Below are positions 24,600 to 36,653 of a stretch of DNA of 64,000 nucleotides, one piece after another. Position numbers and translations under genes: made by a program. Position 1 is the stretch's first letter, and each line of letters begins with the position of its first letter. The DNA is taken from the NCBI GenBank assembly GCA_023333565.1, contig JAJKFH010003504.1:5108005-5172004 (forward strand), written 5' to 3'. The stretch comes from Puffinus mauretanicus. Lineage: Eukaryota > Chordata > Aves > Procellariiformes > Procellariidae. The notes under the pieces were generated by a model that searched no databases, was not told the DNA's origin, and saw only the letters and a program-made list of their open reading frames with translations.

Positions 24600-25744
24600 A
24601 CAGCTTTCTCCTTCTAAAATGCCTTTAAAAGTCGGGGCAGGGATTTTCCACCCTGCTGGCACTGCACAAGCAGTCTCCGTCCCCGGGGTTGTGGGTCTGT
24701 TACTAGCAGGGTCTGTTACTGTTGGCCAAAGTGAAACAGTCCTGTAATTTGGAGTCATTAAGGAGAAGCACGTTGCCTCCAGCTCTGTGTCGGTCAGGAA
24801 CATCTCCCACCTCCAAGACTCCACCACCCAGGGCGGGGAAGGAAAGACCTTCATAAAATGAACGTTATACAGAGGGAATGTCTCCTCCAAAGCGTCCATG
24901 GGAATAAGATGAAATAAAGCTAAACTTTGGAGAGTTATTGGAATGCCCAGTTTGCAGTCCTTTAAAGATGACATTTTTAATGCCTCAAAGAAAAGGAGAT
25001 TAGTGGAAAATCAATGCATTTCTGAGGGAAAGGAGCCAACGCAGCTTAAACTGCTCCCGGTGGTGGCAGGCCTACGAGAGCCTGCTAATCCCTCGGCTCT
25101 CTCCGGTGACCAAAGACCACCTCCTCACCACGGGGTGAAAAGTCCTCTGCCGGGCCCCAGCATGGCCTCAGGACCGTCCTGCCGCAGGCAGCTCCCATGT
25201 CATTCAGGAGTGCCTCCACAGAGGTGGTGCTAACCCAAAAGCAACGTGCACGAGATCAGCTTTGGGAACAGGAGTCTCCCTGTTCTCCTGGTAGCTAAAT
25301 TAACGCCGGTCAGCCAGGAAAGAAGTGTCAGAGAGCAGAGGCCCAGGGCTGTTTGACTCTTGCCTGGCTGAGAGCTGTTGTGAGTCAGCTAGAGACACGG
25401 ACGGAGAGGACCATAATTCTCAGGATGGCAGCATCCTTGGTGCTGCCCCGTCCAGGTGTGGGGATGAGCAGCTTTGTGGCGGTAGTAGCTTACCTGGGGA
25501 GAGCTGCCCTCCTGCTTCTGCTCAGTCTGCAGTGCAGCTGACTTGTCTGGAGCAAGCTTCCAGGAAAAACAAAAAAAGCAGGCTGGGCAAAGTCTGCTTA
25601 CAGGCTGTGCTGCAGCAGGAGCATCCATCTTAGATCCAGTGGAGGAGGAGAGCTTGGACAAGCTCCCTTTTTAAAGCAACAGTGCTCCTACTGAGCATGG
25701 CGAGGAAGGGTAGTGCTACGCCACGACAGCGGTTGCGCCGGATA
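24600..25744. other. GC- and CpG-richer patch, no gene recognised
   Basis: This stretch is visibly richer in G+C and in CG dinucleotides than the AT-rich DNA around it. That explains the cluster of overlapping open frames on both strands (for example 24555-24974 minus, 24943-25233 plus, 25325-25633 plus). None of their translations resembles a known protein, and they contradict each other in frame and strand. The patch could be an orphan CpG-rich regulatory element, an unrecognised exon or simply a local composition shift. Confidence 0.5.
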
Positions 25745-25880
25745 CGTGCAGAGCACTTTATAGGCATTAGCTAATTGATCTTCGCAAAACCCCTTTGAGC
25801 TAGGCAATTAAACAGCATTCGTCCCGATTTACAGGTGCAGAAACTGAGCTGGGCTAATGAAACCTGGCGCAGATGTAGCC
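25745..25880 (+). repeat. MIR-type SINE (ancient amniote)
   Basis: Collinear MIR blocks: 'cagagcactttataggcattagctaattgatcttcgcaaaacc', 'ctttgagctaggcaatta' and 'cccgatttacaggtgcagaaactgagc'. These match the MIR order 'gtgccttacatgcattatctcatttaatcctcacaac', 'ctatgaggtaggtac' and 'ccattttacagatgaggaaactgag'. The 3' part after 'gaaactgag' is lost or too diverged. It sits at the edge of the GC-richer patch. Confidence 0.75.
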
Positions 25881-28800
25881 CACGATTTTAGGGTGCCTGA
25901 GCCAAAAGGCTTTTGGTTTGATTTCGTAGGCGCAGAACATCTGTAGGTCCGACTGACTTTGACAGCGCAGAGCATCTGTTAACTCCGCTTGTAACGAGGA
26001 GTGCACGGCTGGTTTTAAAAGCCAACCCCAGGGGTATTTCAAGTTGGAAATCCCAAAAAGGAGGCACCTCAAATCACAGGACAATGCTGGCTTTTGTGGC
26101 TAAAGACATCTAAGGAGAAAAGTCTAGAGTCAGGTTTAATTAGATTTTGTCTCTCTGCTTCCTTTTTATGCATCTAGACAGGGCCCTTCCCTGGGGCCTC
26201 CCCATGGGTTCCTCTGGACCTGTTGGCAGAGAGTTGGGGTCTGAGAAGGAAAATAAAACTTTTCTTGTCCAGGCACCACTTAGTCGGCATGAACTGAAGG
26301 TCTACAGGATGGGACATCCTGGTTGGATCCACCACCACACTACAAAAACTGCCATTGGGGAAATAGGACCGTTGTCCTGAGAGTGGCATTTATCCTTTCA
26401 TGGCCGCCAGCCACTCTAACTCTGCATCAGCCTTACAAACTGGAGAAAATAGGCAACACAAGTAGGAAACAGGGACACGGGACACACGTGGGACACGCTG
26501 CATGGCTGGGAGCTGACGTTAACAGAGTGGTATGTGAGGTTTGTTTAGTTTACTCTTTATTACCCTCAGGGCATATTTTTGCTATATGGCAGACCCTTAA
26601 TAAACATAACACTTTTACCTCTAAGTGTGCTTGACCAAATAGCTATAAAAGAGACCTCAGAGGCTGCCTCCCTCCTGACTTGCTAATGCTGTAGCAGTAG
26701 TCTACCAAGGCCCAGATTTTTAAAGTTAGTTAGATGCAGTCTGGTACCTCGTGGGATTTTCACTTGTAGGCTGAACAAGTTTGGCATTAAAATTAAAAAA
26801 CAGGGCAAGTAAGAACACCCACTAGTGCCTACTTGTGATTGTAGGTACATAAACAGCTTTAAAATCTCAGGTTTATCTCATGTAGGGTTCCAAACCGGAG
26901 AATTCACTTCCCTTACAGCTGTAAGGCAACAGATGAAGCTCCTGTTGTCCATCAAACTGTGCTTCAAGGTACATCCACGTATTCATGCAGCCTTTTTCTC
27001 CTCCAAACCTTCCAGATGTGTGAGCGCTACAAGCTGAGTATTCTCCAAAGGGACAGGCCTGAAGTAATTCAAAGTCCTTCGTTAGGCACTCTGTCAATGC
27101 TGTAAACATCGCTATTTAATTGATGTACTGTTTTTATTATACGTGCCCTAAGGGAGTGTGCTGACCAGAGCCTCTTGTAAATTGAATAAATAAACAAATA
27201 AATAAGCAAGCATCGTCGCCTCGACCAGCTCACTGTGTGACAGAAAAGTCTGTGTGGTTTAATGGGGTTTCTATACAACAATCTTGCTGGCTGGAATGGC
27301 TTGTTTGATCTTCATTAACCCTGGCAGGCTCTTCCAGCTCCTTCCTCCACCTCAGCAAAGACAGAGAATGCCACTCTTCCTTTCCGGATTTCTAAGGTCA
27401 CTTTGTTTATTAAATATGTCATTTTAAAAGCTTCCTATAAAGTGAACACTACCTATTTCCTTCCTTCATCTGGAAAATGGGTGAAGAATTTTGTCATTTT
27501 CTGTTAAAAGGGATGAAGTATCCTCCTTCTTCTCCCATTCCTTCCCTTTTCTCCCTTGTCCATCTACCCCACTTCACAGCTCTCCAAAGCCACAATCTCT
27601 CATTTGCTTCTTACTTGCGTATTGTCTGGACCAAAATACTTGTAAATGTGTCTTTTAACAAAACCTTAGAAAATATAGCTGTACCAGTCAGAGTTGGGAC
27701 TACAGTGCAAACAAAACTGTGCCAGTTGGGGAGATAAGCTAGCTAAGCCCAAGTACAGAAAGCAACATAGACATGGGAACCATCACTCAGTGAGGGCTGG
27801 CCACCCAAATCCTTGCACTGCTGCTTAAGTGGGTTTTGCAGCCTATGCTCACCTCTGGGCTGCCTCAGCAAAAGCACTGTCGGTGCCCTGGATTGTGCAC
27901 GTTTGCAAGAACAGCAGCCACATACTGACTGCAGTCAGACCTTCATCCTCATGAATGTTATGCATGTGAGCAATTTTACAGCTGTGAGTCATCATCTTGC
28001 CTACATTCATATGTTCCCTTCCACTCTGGAAGGAAAGCGTTTTCATTCACGAGAAGAAAAACTAGGTTTCAAGCAGTATCATGATACAATCACATCCTTT
28101 CATAGTGTTCAGCTCCTTATTATGAAATTCGATTCCTCTGAGGCATGGCTATAGCTTAGAGTGTGGAAAAGCGAGTTAAGGTGGAAAACAGGTTGTGCCA
28201 GCTATGCCTCCATGAATGCCCAAATCATTTCACTAACTGTAGGCTTTACTCACAGAGCTGCTTAAAGTTTGCAGGACAGTTATCCTAAATTGTCTTCACA
28301 CTTGAGTGCAATAGATAAATATCGTCAAACGATCTTTAGTATAGAGCTTAAGGAGACTGAAGAAATGAAGATGGACTGAACTAGAGACTGAACAGAGTCT
28401 ACTTGTGTGCCCTGGTGCCCCAGAGCTCCATACCCTTTCCCACTTAACCATATTGCAAAATTGTTTTGGGGCAATGGAGGTGCCATAGCCAGGCTTTTCT
28501 GTGAGTGAAACAAAAAGAAAACAATGTACCCTATTTCTCACAAATATGTGAGGCCTCTGTGGCCCTTGGGATAGATATTGGCCAAACCAAACCGAGATAA
28601 ATTCAAAATCAGGAGAAGTGTCAGAGAAGGGGTGTTTCTCAGGGGACATTTGCAGAATCTTGAATCTGGACATATTCCTAAAATTCTTTCACAATAGGAA
28701 AATCAGACGGGATGTCTACTTCTCTCCTATGAGAAACTGGTAATGTTTGACCTTAACTTATGGTTAGTTGTTAAATGACTTTCAAGGAGACTTTCCTAGG

Positions 28801-31800
28801 ATAATCTATTTAGCCTTTAGCACTCATTTATCACTTCATGGTGGAGATTAGGATCGATATTAAAAAACAACATTACTTAAAGTCTCACTACATTTTTTTT
28901 CAGTTAAGTAAATTATTCCTTTATGGGAATATTGAGAGAATTTTATGTCCTCTTTTCTTCTTTCTAAAGTATTGTTATGGAATAAGTGATTATGAAAGTC
29001 ATTTAATGAATGATTGTAAATTATACACTCTACAATTCAGAAAGGATTCACCAAAAGAACTGGTGGACTTGTGGTCACCCAGAAGGTTCTTAAGATATCT
29101 GGGAATTGTAGGCATGATGGTCACCACATTGCTGATACCAGGTATTGACCTAGACATTGGTTCTAGGAAGAAATTAAAGAATCCAGATTAAATTTTAAAT
29201 AATTAAATCAAGGCGAGACTTGGTGTCTGAACAATGGAAAAAGATTGTGGTTAAATTTATGATTTTTAGACATACTCTAGACCCTTCCGAAAAAATATAT
29301 CTCCAACTGCATCCTCCTCAGGCTAAGAAATGCAGCATACCTTATACTGAAACTGTTCAGGGCTCCTTCCCTACAACTCAGACAGGCCACATCCACACTA
29401 CACAGCACTTGATCTTGGGTTTTTCATGACACTGGAGATCTATGTTGCATTCCTGTGACATCTGTGTCTGAGGATACAAAACATTCTGGGATTGTGCTGG
29501 AGGACTGTGTAGTTTCCAGACTCTGCACTTTCTTCTCTAGCACTTCTAGGGTGGTGACCCATCAGGGACCTGTCCCAGCATGCTTGGTTGGCTTCAAAAA
29601 CCAGTCAAAGAGTGAATTAACATTTATGCAATATGTACAGCCAGGGACCAGGACCCTGGAACGAGCTGGAAAGCTAAAGATGTGCGCGGTGAGATTAACA
29701 GTGGATTTTTATCAAAATGGGTTCTCGTACTAAGGAGGAATCGTACTCAGATCCCAGGGAGCCAGCTGAGAGATGGCACCCAGGATCTCCAGATTTGAAG
29801 AATGATGCTTCTCACTAATCCTTTGCTCAAAAGGACATGGCTCTAGTCTTGCTCTGGGACAGTCAAACACCAAACGCCCTCTTCGGCACCGTTGCTGACC
29901 ACTCGCCTGTAGTTTGCCAAAGAGTACTCTGTTGTGAGTGCTTTAACATTTTAAGTTTGTAAACACTCAATGTTCAGATCGATTGCCAAATTACCTTAAT
30001 TTAACAATTGATTTTGCCTCAAATGAATTGTGGTAACAGTCCATATGTTTACTCTTAATCTATGGCAAACTCCTCTTTTACTGGAAATGAAGTTAAATTG
30101 CATTACCTCATATTTACCGTAGGAAAAGAGCACAGGCACAGTCAATCACACGCTCAACAGACATGTGACATCATGTTAATCTGTGGTAACTTGATCACAA
30201 GTTCAAATCCTTACATGTATGTGGAAGAATGTGCAGGACTATGGTCTTTAGCTTTTGTTATTATTAGCTCTACCTCTGTTTCAACATTGTCATTTTAAAG
30301 ATTTTTGTCCTCTGATAAATATCTCTTTTAGGTTATTTCTGCCACTCCTTAACATGAATTTTCCTACATTTCTCAAAGGTGAATGTCAGTGTACATCCAA
30401 CTTATGTTTCTACTCTCAATCACATTATTTCTGTCTGTTATTTAGTGATTGCTATGAATGTGTTTTGTGCTATACAGTATAAGAGTTGACAATACCTCCC
30501 TAAAGGCCTAGTAATCAAAGTTAGACTAATGAAAATTGTTATGAAAATTGTTCTGGAGAGGTGAAAAATATCTATATTTATATCTATATATATAACTTAA
30601 AAATTAAGTCAGTCATCTGCAGGTATTATTGAAAATTACAGTGTTTACAGAGACAGATTTATTCAGCTGTGAATATATATACCAGCTTGTTTTACTCTGG
30701 ATGGTTAACAGAAATGCTGGAATTCTGCTTTTTTGATATGAAACCACTTTTCTGAATAAGATAAACTGCCAGCCACAACCAATAATTATACCTCTTTTAC
30801 TAAGGATATGTAACGGTGGTGTCTGTTTTAGACTATTGCATTTTCAGCCATAGGAAGGAGCTAAAGTTACATAAATTTCCTGGAGGAGTACTTAGACAGC
30901 TGTTTACCTGGAAATTATGCTTGTTTCTGGTGTCAATGTGACATACAAGTTATTTTATAGTTTAATAAAGACATTGTTGAACTATTAGTACACAATTTAT
31001 ATGCTTGCATATGTACCTCACAAGAAGATGCTTTTATATTCTTTGAAGAATATTGCTAGTGATAAAACCAATATAGGGCTTCAGTTTTACTCCCCTCACT
31101 GCATCTTTATGTGTAACAACAGATTTAAACAATTTAGCACATGAGAATAAATGTCAACAAAAAGCACATATGCAGCCCCTCAGAGTTTAAGGATGGTCAC
31201 GCAGTCAAATGCTCCATCAATGTCTCAGGGACAAACATAGTTACTCTTGGCTTTAAGGGGAATTACCTGTGTTAATATTCCACGTATCAATGCCAGATTG
31301 AAATTCAGTAGTTTAGCTTTAAGGCTGTTATTCTGTAAATTGGAGTCGTCAGGCTGAGCCAGGCACGTGCTGGAAAGCAGACAAGAGTCAGAAGGTGGGA
31401 AACTGCCTTACAACCAAGGGCAGAATCACAAAGCCACAGCTGAGCCTCCTCTAACATCCACACGGGATTTCTGGCGACTGGGAAAAGTGACTTTCCTAGG
31501 ATGAACTGATTACCCCTAAGATTCCCCATCACTTCATGTCTCATATTTGGGTAACAATCTGTGAGGTCTTTATGCCTGTAGACCTGAGCTGCCTTTAAAT
31601 TAAGAGAACTATTTGCAGGGCTGCTGTAACTGCAGATGACGTTGCAGCCACATGAATATAGGCTGACATCCTGAGGCTCCGTCAACTGTTCTCTCCTGCC
31701 ACCTGTACTCTTCCCTCTCCATGTCCCAGGCAGTCTGCTCTTCCCTCCCTGCTGGCACATCCCATCTCTGCCAGAATATCAAGAAGTTTGTGTCACATCT

Positions 31801-32434
31801 TGGCACCAAAACACAGAGAGGAGAAGCTGAACAGGATTCGGTAGCTGTGGGAGAACTGTATCTACTACTGTGGTTGCTGATCCATTATGAATATCACAGC
31901 CAGAAACGCCCATCTGGAATCTCCTACCAACTGCTCTTGAGCAGACTTTGATGCCGTGATATCAACCAGTTGAAACTTGACCCTACGGAGGAGTTTAAGC
32001 AGAAATGGAAACTCTACTCATAATCTGTTTGTCTTATTTGAGACATCAGGGTGCATGCAGGTCATATTTTAAAGTATTTCTCTGCAATTATGTGGGCTAG
32101 AAACATCCTACAAACAAAGGAGGGTTAATTTTAACTTCCACTACTCTGTTCTAAAGAAAGATAAACTGAAAAATATCTCAAGATGAAGAAACATAGTTCT
32201 TACTGACCGTTCCTGATATTAGATGTTTCTGTAAAGGTTTCTTACAGCTATCTTGCACAATGGAATATATTGCCAGTTTTCAGTGCAGACACATTTCTCA
32301 TGCCATGAGAAAATCTGACAGCTCTAAAAAATGTTTCTTTTTTTTACAGGAAGGAAGACGGAAGACCGGGGTGTTTTTACTAGGAGCAAGGAATGTTCTA
32401 TGCCATGCATTATTTAATGTGAAGAAATTTAGAT
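25881..32434. other. Non-coding stretch, no gene recognised
   Basis: About 6.5 kb without a recognisable exon, RNA gene or interspersed repeat. An AAAT/AAAC-rich patch lies at 27182-27208. The longest frames (28296-28673 minus, 125 codons; 28838-29191 plus, 117 codons; 31305-31760 minus, 151 codons) have no family resemblance. The last is Cys/Ser-rich and overlaps other frames. I regard all of them as chance. Confidence 0.55.
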
Positions 32435-33455
32435 CTCAGAATCACAGGATAATTGATGTTGGAAGGGACCTCAGGCAGTCTCTGGTCCAAACTCCTGCTC
32501 AAAACAGGATAAACTATGAAGTCAAACAAGGTTACTCAGGGGTTTATCCAGCTGTCTTGAAAACTCCCAAGGATGGAGACTGCACAGCCTTTCTAGGCAA
32601 CCTGGCCCACTGTTTGGCTGTTCCAGTGGCGAAAGTTTCTCCTTACACCCATTCTGAACCTCTCTCATTTCAATATATGCCAATTACCTCTCGTCCTTCC
32701 ACCATGTGCCACTGTGAAAAGCCTGGCTCCATCTCCTTGAGGACCAACTTGCAGCCACTGGGGTCTGTGGTTAGGTCCCCTTGAAGCCATCCCTTCAAAA
32801 GCTGAACAAGCCTGGGTCTTTCAGTCTCTCCTCAAAGGGAAAGTGCTCCAGCTCTGACCATCTTGGTGGATGTCTGCTAAACTTGCTTGAATTTATCAAC
32901 ATCTTCCTTGTGCTGGAAGGTGCATGGGGTCTAACACGCTCTGAGAAGAGGGAGATAATCACTTCCCTGGATATTCTGGCTCTAGTCCTGTTCATATGTG
33001 TTGAATTTTGTGAGGTTTCTGTTGGCCTCATCCTCCAGACTGTCCAGGTCCCTGTGGATGGTAGCCCTGCCCTTAAGCATGTCAACTTCTCCCCAAACTG
33101 TGGTGTCTGCTGACTTGGCAAGCATGTACTCCTCATCTCCACGTCATTGATAAAGAGCAGTTGATAAAGAGGACAGGTCCCAGGATAGACTCCTGTGGTA
33201 CTCCACTTGTCATCAGTCTCGAGGTAGAGAGTAACCCACTAACCACTACTCTCTAAGTCTGATCATTCAACCAGTTTGTTACTCGTCTAGTTGTCCAGCC
33301 ATCCGAACAATAACATCCCAACTTGGACCCAAAAGGAGGCATGTCAGGCAAGTCTTGCTAGAGTCAAAGTAAATGATGTCCATGGGTACCCCTCACTCAC
33401 ACCTCTATGCATTTTATCATAGATTTATGGCAATCATGGCCAAGTCTGATGTAAC
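32435..33455 (-). mobile_element. Old CR1 LINE with internal deletion, minus strand
   Basis: About 1 kb of diverged CR1 read antisense. The 3' end is at the left ('tcagaatcacaggataattgatgttggaagggacctcaggcagtct'). Next come 'ccaaggatggagactgcacagcctttctaggcaacctg', 'tctttcagtctctcctcaaag' and 'gaccatcttggtggatgtctgctaaacttgc'. There is then a jump to 'gttgaattttgtgaggtttctgttggcctcatcctccagactgtccaggtccct', and the copy continues into the reverse-transcriptase part ('tcctgtggtactccacttgtcatcagtc', 'aagtaaatgatgtccatgggta'). Compared with the family, roughly 200 bases appear missing near 32995 (inference). The plus-strand frame at 32260-32784 (174 codons, longest in the window) is only an antisense shadow of this element. 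Confidence 0.88.
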
Positions 33456-33534
33456 AAAAACAATCCTAGGGACACCACTGCATTTTAACAGTAGTTTTAA
33501 TGACCTAGAAGAAGCTGGATTAAGAAAAGAATGG

Positions 33535-34137
33535 AATCCAGGATGAAGCCAACCGTATCCCGGGCTGCATCCAAAGAAGTGTGACCAGCAGGTCGAAGGA
33601 GGTGATTCTCCCTCGCTCTTGTGAAACCCCACCTGGAGTGCTGCGTTCAGCTCTGGGGCCCCCAACATGTTGAAGCGAGTCCAGAGGAGGACCACGAAGA
33701 TGATCAAAGGGCTGGAACACTTCTCCTATGAAGACAGGCTGAGAGAGTTGGGGTTGTTCAGCCTGGAGAAAAGAAGGGTCCAGGGAGACCTTATAGCAGC
33801 CTTCCACTACCTGAAGGGGGCCTACAAGAAAGCTGGAGAGGGACATTTTACAAGGGCATGTAATGATAGCACAAGGGGTAATGGCTTTAAACTGAAAAAG
33901 GGTAGATTTAGATTAGATAGAAGGAAGAAATTTTTCACTATGAGGGCGGTGAGGCACTGGACCAGGTTGCCCAGAGAAGTTGTGGATGTCCCATCCCTGG
34001 AAGTGTTCATGGCCAGGTTGGATGGGGCTTTGAGCAACCTGGTCTGGTGGAAGGTGTCCCTGCCCATGGCAGGGGGGTTGGAACTAGATGATCTTTAAGG
34101 TCCCTTCCAACCCAAACCATTCTATGATTCTATGAAT
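33535..34137 (+). mobile_element. CR1 LINE, 5'-truncated, plus strand
   Basis: About 600 bases ending in 'gatgatctttaaggtcccttccaacccaaaccattctatgattctatga', the canonical CR1 3' end. It begins within ORF2 ('ccgggctgcatccaaagaagtgtgaccagcaggtcgaaggaggtgattctcc'). It is much less diverged than its neighbour at 32435-33455 and lies in the opposite orientation about 80-120 bases away, so the two insertions differ in age. ORF2 is frame-shifted near 33620 and open only from 33667. Confidence 0.95.
33667..34098 (+). pseudogene. CR1 ORF2 C-terminal remnant with lost stop
   Basis: A 143-codon open frame with the CR1 ORF2 C-terminal landmarks 'VQRRTTKMIKGLEHFSYED', 'LRELGLFSLEKRR', 'STRGNGFKLKKGRFRLDRR', 'HWTRLPREVVDVPSLE' and 'LDGALSNLV'. 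The usual stop directly after 'LSNLI' is a TAG. Here the corresponding codon is TGG, so the frame runs on into the 3' UTR for 14 more codons (inference from family pattern). No catalytic domain is present, so it is not functional. Confidence 0.92.
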
Positions 34138-36611
34138 TTGTAGAGATCAGAAAGATCATAGAAAGCGGCCACAGTCACATGCTCTCCTTAAACAAACTCT
34201 CCTACTGTTACTGCACCGTAAAGCCCTCCCAGGGAGAGAAAGGATGAAAGAAGAGGAAAATGAGAAAACCAACTGATTGGGCATGGTGAAGGCACAAGTG
34301 AGAAAAGAAAAATGATACAAGCGCCACAGAATCAGAAATATGTTGGTAGGGAACCAGAGGGGCAACCTGAGCAGAGCACCCGCAACAGCACTCTGCTCCC
34401 TGGAGGTACCAAATGAGCCAGTGGACATCACTCCCTGGTGCTCTGCCCACAGGGGAGAGGATGAGGGAAAGAAAACGGGCCTCACCCTCCATAGAGCCTC
34501 CACCATCAAGTTCCCTCTTCCAGCCAATGTATATGCCCAAAGCGGGGGAAAGTTGATGAGAACATCCCATGGGTGCTTGGGGCCCTGATGAGGAGAGACT
34601 TCACATCCAGAGACAAGATATGGGGTAAAGAAGGCATTGGTCCATAATGGCCCAATGGTCAGTAGGGCCGTTAAACTTTTTAAAACTAAAAAAATGAAAA
34701 CCCACTTTTAAAAATCAGATTTGTTGAGATTTTAAATTTAATATATTTTTCTTTTTAAAAATAAAAGCATTAAAATTCAGACTCATGATAACTTATGCTA
34801 AGTCTAGACTTACTAAAATTACTACAACCAGTTAAAGAAATAACAGTGTACTGCTCCAGATTTTAAAGTTAAGGAGTGCTACCTTTTTCCATAGTGACAT
34901 AGCTGAAACTGAGAAATTGCTATTTTTTATGACAACTCAAACTTCATAAATATGTCACATTACCATGTATTGTAGTTTTTACAAAAGACTGAATGTAAAT
35001 ATTTACATATTTTCCAAAGGCCAGTACTTTCTGCTTTTGTTGTGTAAATAAGCATTTGCCTTCCTTTCTTTTAGTTTCTATTTATTATCAGATGCAGCGG
35101 GAATATTTTCCTCCTGTGAATTAATCCATTGAAATTATTCAGAAATTAATTAGCAGACATGCTGTTCTCCTCTTCCAATGTATAAATAAAAACCAGATAG
35201 GACAATATGAGATCTACAATAACTAAAATTTAAGGAACAGTGGCCAGTTTTTTGAAGTACCTAAAAATATAAGACTTTGAAAAGTATCTACTAAGACTAT
35301 GCACCTAATTCTGACTTAGTTCAGATATATTTATGTTATTGAGAATGAAGTGCCTGGCTGCTTATCAGTTTTGAAAATCCCACTGATTATCTATTTGCTC
35401 TGTTGGACACCAACACATCAGATTTTCAATCCACCATCTCTCTAATTAACTTAGCAACCAATTAAATTCAAATGCAATGTAAAAATAAAGAAATTAGGAC
35501 AGAGAAAGTATATTACAAACAATATAATTTATTCAATGAAGGTAGGTATTGTGCACCATTCTTCATGTATCCTTTCCACTAGGAAATAAGGAGAACCAAG
35601 TTTTGTGCAAAAAACATACCTGTCTGCACATCACCACATTTAAGTCATTGAACCAGTCAATGAGAAAGATTCCTTAGGACATAAAATGCAAACGAATAAA
35701 AAAATCACAGTTTAACTGAAGATTTCCTGCCTCTGATTTAATTCATTATTATAACCAGTGACTTAATTAATTTTGATTTAAATCAATCTATGTTGCCTCA
35801 GGTTCCCTATTTATCTATTTCACATTTATAAAATGGGTGATATTAGGATGAGTTTCTTCCATTTGCCACTGTGCCTCATTAGGAAGAGTGATGCCTCTTA
35901 CAGCTGAAGTGGATTTTGCTTTGCTCCGTGGTCCCTTGGTCCTTTGCTGATTCTTCCTGCAATAGTCAGCCAGAAACACAAGTTTTTTTGTGATGTGGAC
36001 ATTTGTCCACTAGATGCTGCACTAAGCCCACCTACTTATTTCATGCTGCCACCCTGCCTTAGTCAGAACCTGTACTTCTCTGAGTAATTCCTTCAGGTAT
36101 CCAAGCTACCTTGGCAAGACATGGGGTGCATGAGCCTATGGAGACAAGGTGTCTCCATTCAATACTCCAGCTTGGTTTCATCTTTGGTCTTGGACTGGGT
36201 GATGGTGAAAAACCTTTGCTGTGGCTTGCCAAAGTAATACACGTTAGTGATTATGAGTTAAACTCCCATATACACCTATATATACTCAGAAATACTCACT
36301 TCGTCATACTGAATGAGGCTTAATGTTTCTTTCTCCAGTTTTTTTCCCTCTTGATAGAGGGAATCCACATCTCCTGGCTTCTGGAGCGTGCTCTAGTAAC
36401 ATAGATGTGAAATAAAGAGGAGCTGCAGACTTTGTTGTCTACTCCTGGGGTCCAGGACCGCCAGTGTGAAGCCCAGCTCCAGCAGAGCAGCTGAGGCTGT
36501 GGCTCACTACCAGAGAGGAGAGCCTATGCTTTGCAGGAATGGGAAACTTTAGATATGTTTGTCTCCTCAGAATTTTCTATTGCCCAGCTCAAACAGCAAA
36601 AGACAGCCTGG
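34138..36611. other. Non-coding stretch, possible MIR remnant
   Basis: AT-rich DNA without a recognised gene. Around 35795-35850, 'gttgcctcaggttccctattta...tttataaaatgggtgatattaggatg' resembles an antisense MIR 'tgcctcagtttccccatctgtaaaatggggataat'. It is too short for a firm call. A polyadenylation-like 'aataaa' near 36410 followed by a T/G-rich stretch hinted at an LTR, but no partner LTR was found. Confidence 0.5.
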
Positions 36612-36653
36612 TGTGACTTTCTACCATCTAACTGTGACTTTCTACCATCTAAT
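36612..36653 (+). repeat. 21-bp tandem duplication
   Basis: Two adjacent 21-base units, 36612-36632 and 36633-36653, differ only at the last base (c versus t). Both contain 'tgtgactttctaccatctaa'. This is a recent-looking short tandem duplication, probably from replication slippage. Confidence 0.95.

Noticed and set aside
24555..24974. 139-codon minus-strand open frame in the GC-richer patch
   Set aside because: GC-rich DNA lowers stop-codon frequency. The translation shows no domain, and other frames in the same patch are equally open.
30195..30215. 'agttcaaatcc', resembling a tRNA B box
   Set aside because: There is no A box at the right distance upstream and no cloverleaf pairing, so neither a tRNA nor a tRNA-derived SINE is supported.
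31305..31760. 151-codon minus-strand open frame
   Set aside because: No recognisable domain, overlapping frames on both strands, and a length expected by chance in 64 kb.
32260..32784. Longest open frame in the window (174 codons, plus strand)
   Set aside because: Most of it runs antisense through the old CR1 copy at 32435-33455, so it is a shadow of the repeat, not a gene.
36380..36480. Possible solitary LTR end (aataaa followed by a T/G-rich stretch)
   Set aside because: No matching LTR elsewhere in the window, no primer-binding site or polypurine tract, and no retroviral coding remnant.
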